61,109 nucleotides of DNA from Bacteroidales bacterium (GTDB lineage Bacteria > Bacteroidota > Bacteroidia > Bacteroidales > JACABE01), in the NCBI GenBank assembly GCA_023251515.1, contig JAHEYQ010000027.1, positions 1 to 61,109 of the forward strand. The letters are read 5' to 3'. The position numbers were made by a program, and so were the translations under genes. Numbering within the stretch: the first letter of the stretch is position 1; each line of letters starts with the position of its first letter. Shown piece by piece: positions 58,778 through 61,109 of the stretch. The notes under the pieces were generated by a model, which was given only the letters and a program-made list of their open reading frames with translations, ran no database searches and was not told the origin of the DNA.

Positions 58778-61109
58778 ATGAAAAAAATTGCATTTGGTTT
58801 AATGGCATTTATAATGCTGTTGAATTGCAGCTTATTGTATTCGCAAGTTGTAATAAACGAATATTCATGTTCAAATACGAATACATTTGCTGATAATTAC
58901 AATAAGTATGAAGACTGGATAGAATTGTATAACACCTCAGCTTCCAATGTAAATATATCAGGTTATTATTTTAGCGACAAACCTACCAACCTCACCAAAT
59001 GGCAAATTCCAACAGGAGTAATAATTCCGGCAAACGGAAGATTAATGGTATTATGCGATGGCAGAGATGAATATAGTGGTGGAAATCTGCATGCCAATTT
59101 CAAACTTACACAAACAAAACCCGAAAATATTGTTTTCAGCAATGCAGCTTCAGCACTTATTGAAAACATACAACTAATACCAACCCAAAAAGGACATTCG
59201 AGAGGAAGAACCACCGACGGAGCAAATACATGGTCGTTGTTTACCATTCCTACACCTAATGATACTAATTTATTTGCAAAACAGGATTATGCAACAACTC
59301 CTGCATTCAGCCAAAATGCGGGTTATTATCCTTCAGCCATCAATATCAGTATTACTTCGCCCGATGCCAATGTAAGTATTTATTACACTACCGATGGCAG
59401 CGAACCTACACAATCATCTACATTATACAGTCTTCCCATAGCTGTAAACACTACCAAGGTTATCAGAGCCAAAGCTTTCAGTACTTCTGCCAATATTCCG
59501 CCAAGTTTTACCAACAGCAATACTTATGTTATTAACGAAAATCATTCTATTGCAACAATTTCGGTTTATGGCGATCAGATAGATAATCTGTTGAATGGTG
59601 GTGGTGGGGATGTAGATTGTGGTTTGGAATATTTTGACCGTGCCAATCAGATAAAAGCTGAAGCTACCGGAACAGCCGATAAACATGGTAATGATTCGTG
59701 GGCTTACGACCAAAGAGGATTCGATTTTATTTCGAAAGACCAATACGGAAACAACTATGCGTTGAAACATAAATTGTTCGACAGCAAAGATCGTACAGAG
59801 TTTCAGAGAATTATTGTGAAAGCACTGGCAAACGACAATTATCCGTTTTCAACTTCGGGGGCAGCTCATATACGCGATCCTTATGTGCATACACTTGCCT
59901 TAAGAGGTGGTTTGCATCTTGATGTAAGAACTTACGAACCCTGTGTTTTATATCTGAATGGTGAATATTGGGGTTTGTACGACCTGAGAGAAAGAATGGA
60001 TGATGCCGATTTTATAGAGTATTATTACAATTCGGGAGAAAAAGATATACAGATGCTTAAGACCTGGGGAAGTACCTGGAGTGAATTCGGAGGAAATCAG
60101 TCGATTACAGAATGGAATACATTAAAAAACTACATCCTTGGTAACAATATGGCAGTTCAGGCTAATTATGATTATGTTGACAATTTATACAGCACCAAGA
60201 GTCTGGTCGATTATTTTGTATTGAATTCGTATGTAGTTTGTTCCGATTGGCTTAACTGGAATACACAATGGTGGCGTGGGATAAACCCTAATGCTGATAA
60301 GAAAAAATGGCGCTACACTTTATGGGATGAAGATGCCACTTTTGGTCATTATATTAATTATACATTTATTCCTACTCAATCGCCTCAGGCAGATCCTTGT
60401 TTTCCTGAACAATTGAACGATCCCGGCGGACAAGGTCATACCAAGATATTAAATGCATTGCTGGCTAATGATGTTTTTAAACAATATTATGTTGCACGTT
60501 TTGCCGATTTGTCGAATACCGTTTTCAGTTGCGACAATATGATATTTCTGCTCGATAGTCTGATTAGCCAGTTTGATACTGAAATGCCAAAACAAATAGC
60601 CAAATGGGGAGGCGATATGGCTACATGGCAATCGAATGTTTTGCAATTAAAAGATTTTATAAATCAACGTTGTGTAAAGATTAGCCAGGGAATGATAAAT
60701 TGCTATAATCTGACAGGACCTTACAATGTAGCTTTTGATGTTACGCCACCCAATTCGGGTGAAATAAAAGTTAATTCTATCTGGATTCCGGTTTATCCAT
60801 GGATCGGAAAATATTATGGAAATATGAAAACCTTGCTGAAAGCCAAAGCAAAACCAACTTATGAGTTCGACTACTGGGAAATGGGTATCGATAGTGTAAA
60901 TCCATCAAAATATATTGATTCAGGATTTACCATGCTTACCAATCATCAATTACTGATAGCCCATTTCAAAAAAATAGGCGATACCACGATTATTCCTGAA
61001 GTAAAAGAATTGGAAATCCCCAATATATTTACACCCAACCATGATGGTAAAAATGATGTTTTTGAAATAAAGAACAGCGAACACTGGACCATACAACTTG
61101 CATTGTATA
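58778..61109 (+). CDS. Secreted lamin-tail/CotH protein with gliding-type C-terminal domain (partial)
   Basis: The first 777 codons of a gene running off the right edge. Signal peptide MKKIAFGLMAFIMLLNCSLLYS; a lamin-tail domain (VVINEYSCSNTNTFADNYNKYEDWIELYNTSASNVNISGYYFSDKPTNLTKWQIPTGVIIPANG, about 24-110); a chitobiase-like domain (about 170-245, NAGYYPSAINISITSPDANVSIYYTTDGSEPT); and a CotH-kinase-like domain (VLYLNGEYWGLYDLRERMD, YTLWDEDATFGHY, about 275-640). At the edge NIFTPNHDGKNDVFEIKN is the opening of a gliding-type (T9SS type B) C-terminal domain. It is a surface protein exported by T9SS. Confidence 0.88.
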   Translation, partial: MKKIAFGLMAFIMLLNCSLLYSQVVINEYSCSNTNTFADNYNKYEDWIELYNTSASNVNISGYYFSDKPTNLTKWQIPTGVIIPANGRLMVLCDGRDEYSGGNLHANFKLTQTKPENIVFSNAASALIENIQLIPTQKGHSRGRTTDGANTWSLFTIPTPNDTNLFAKQDYATTPAFSQNAGYYPSAINISITSPDANVSIYYTTDGSEPTQSSTLYSLPIAVNTTKVIRAKAFSTSANIPPSFTNSNTYVINENHSIATISVYGDQIDNLLNGGGGDVDCGLEYFDRANQIKAEATGTADKHGNDSWAYDQRGFDFISKDQYGNNYALKHKLFDSKDRTEFQRIIVKALANDNYPFSTSGAAHIRDPYVHTLALRGGLHLDVRTYEPCVLYLNGEYWGLYDLRERMDDADFIEYYYNSGEKDIQMLKTWGSTWSEFGGNQSITEWNTLKNYILGNNMAVQANYDYVDNLYSTKSLVDYFVLNSYVVCSDWLNWNTQWWRGINPNADKKKWRYTLWDEDATFGHYINYTFIPTQSPQADPCFPEQLNDPGGQGHTKILNALLANDVFKQYYVARFADLSNTVFSCDNMIFLLDSLISQFDTEMPKQIAKWGGDMATWQSNVLQLKDFINQRCVKISQGMINCYNLTGPYNVAFDVTPPNSGEIKVNSIWIPVYPWIGKYYGNMKTLLKAKAKPTYEFDYWEMGIDSVNPSKYIDSGFTMLTNHQLLIAHFKKIGDTTIIPEVKELEIPNIFTPNHDGKNDVFEIKNSEHWTIQLALY

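Overview
The window is an AT-rich (about one third G+C by eye) chromosomal segment of a Bacteroidota bacterium. Support comes from promoters of the TTTG / TAnnTTTG type rather than TTGACA/TATAAT, few Shine-Dalgarno sequences, Type IX secretion tails (a Por-type tail at 40640-41170 and a gliding-type tail beginning at the right edge), many outer-membrane barrels and SPII lipoproteins, a four-helix-bundle S23-type gene and an RHS-tip gene. The exact genus cannot be read from the sequence.

Layout. (1) 1-11985: an accessory island in which every gene is on the plus strand. Single genes or small operons (lipoproteins, an XRE/ImmA plus DUF4411-PIN pair, an alpha/beta hydrolase, membrane proteins, two VOC proteins, a DUF1801 protein, an SDR and an SRPBCC protein) alternate with related boundary sequences: a CCCTGC...GCAGGG hairpin, then a TAnnTTTG promoter, then one of two homologous leader modules. 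It looks like a cassette array, but I see no integrase and no classical attC site. (2) 12312-15680: a CRP/FNR-type regulator divergent from a decaheme-class cytochrome c lipoprotein and a double-rhodanese lipoprotein, with a TGA-N6-TCA operator between them; this is probably a redox- or sulfur-related respiratory module. (3) 15763-32000: mostly core genes (S41 protease, rhomboid protease, FMN-binding lipoprotein plus flavodoxin, L,D-transpeptidase, DnaJ-like membrane protein, CstA, TrmD, Old Yellow Enzyme, MiaA, glycosyltransferase, SDR, PurL, tRNA-Gly(CCC), tRNA-Ser(CGA)). (4) 32098-38218: a TetR-controlled efflux operon (TetR, TolC-like, HlyD-like, two ABC-2 permeases) interrupted by a four-helix-bundle gene that is flanked by period-8 repeat arrays. 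(5) 38219-40640: three tandem units of about 190 bp, a protein with a C-terminal carboxypeptidase-regulatory-like domain, and an extremely AT-rich gene desert.

(6) 40640-54858 is the most unusual part. It holds an RHS tip fused to a degenerate M23 peptidase, a coupled lipoprotein that may be its immunity protein, a small YD-motif protein with a T9SS tail, and then about 8.5 kb of minus-strand small membrane proteins and lipoproteins. Seven truncated copies of the signal-peptide start of the YD/T9SS gene are scattered through this stretch, and two further starts of the same type are still used by intact genes. Most of these starts lie 0-40 bp downstream of a small membrane-protein or lipoprotein gene, as expected if toxin-tip/immunity modules had repeatedly been inserted and displaced one another. 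A 1.3-kb gene pair inside the array is duplicated at an offset of exactly 1824 bp.

(7) 54859-61109: period-8 and REP-like repeats, RecQ, a frameshifted endonuclease/exonuclease/phosphatase gene, a repeat-rich spacer, and the first 777 codons of a secreted lamin-tail/CotH protein that runs off the right edge. All identifications come from reading motifs; no database search was possible.
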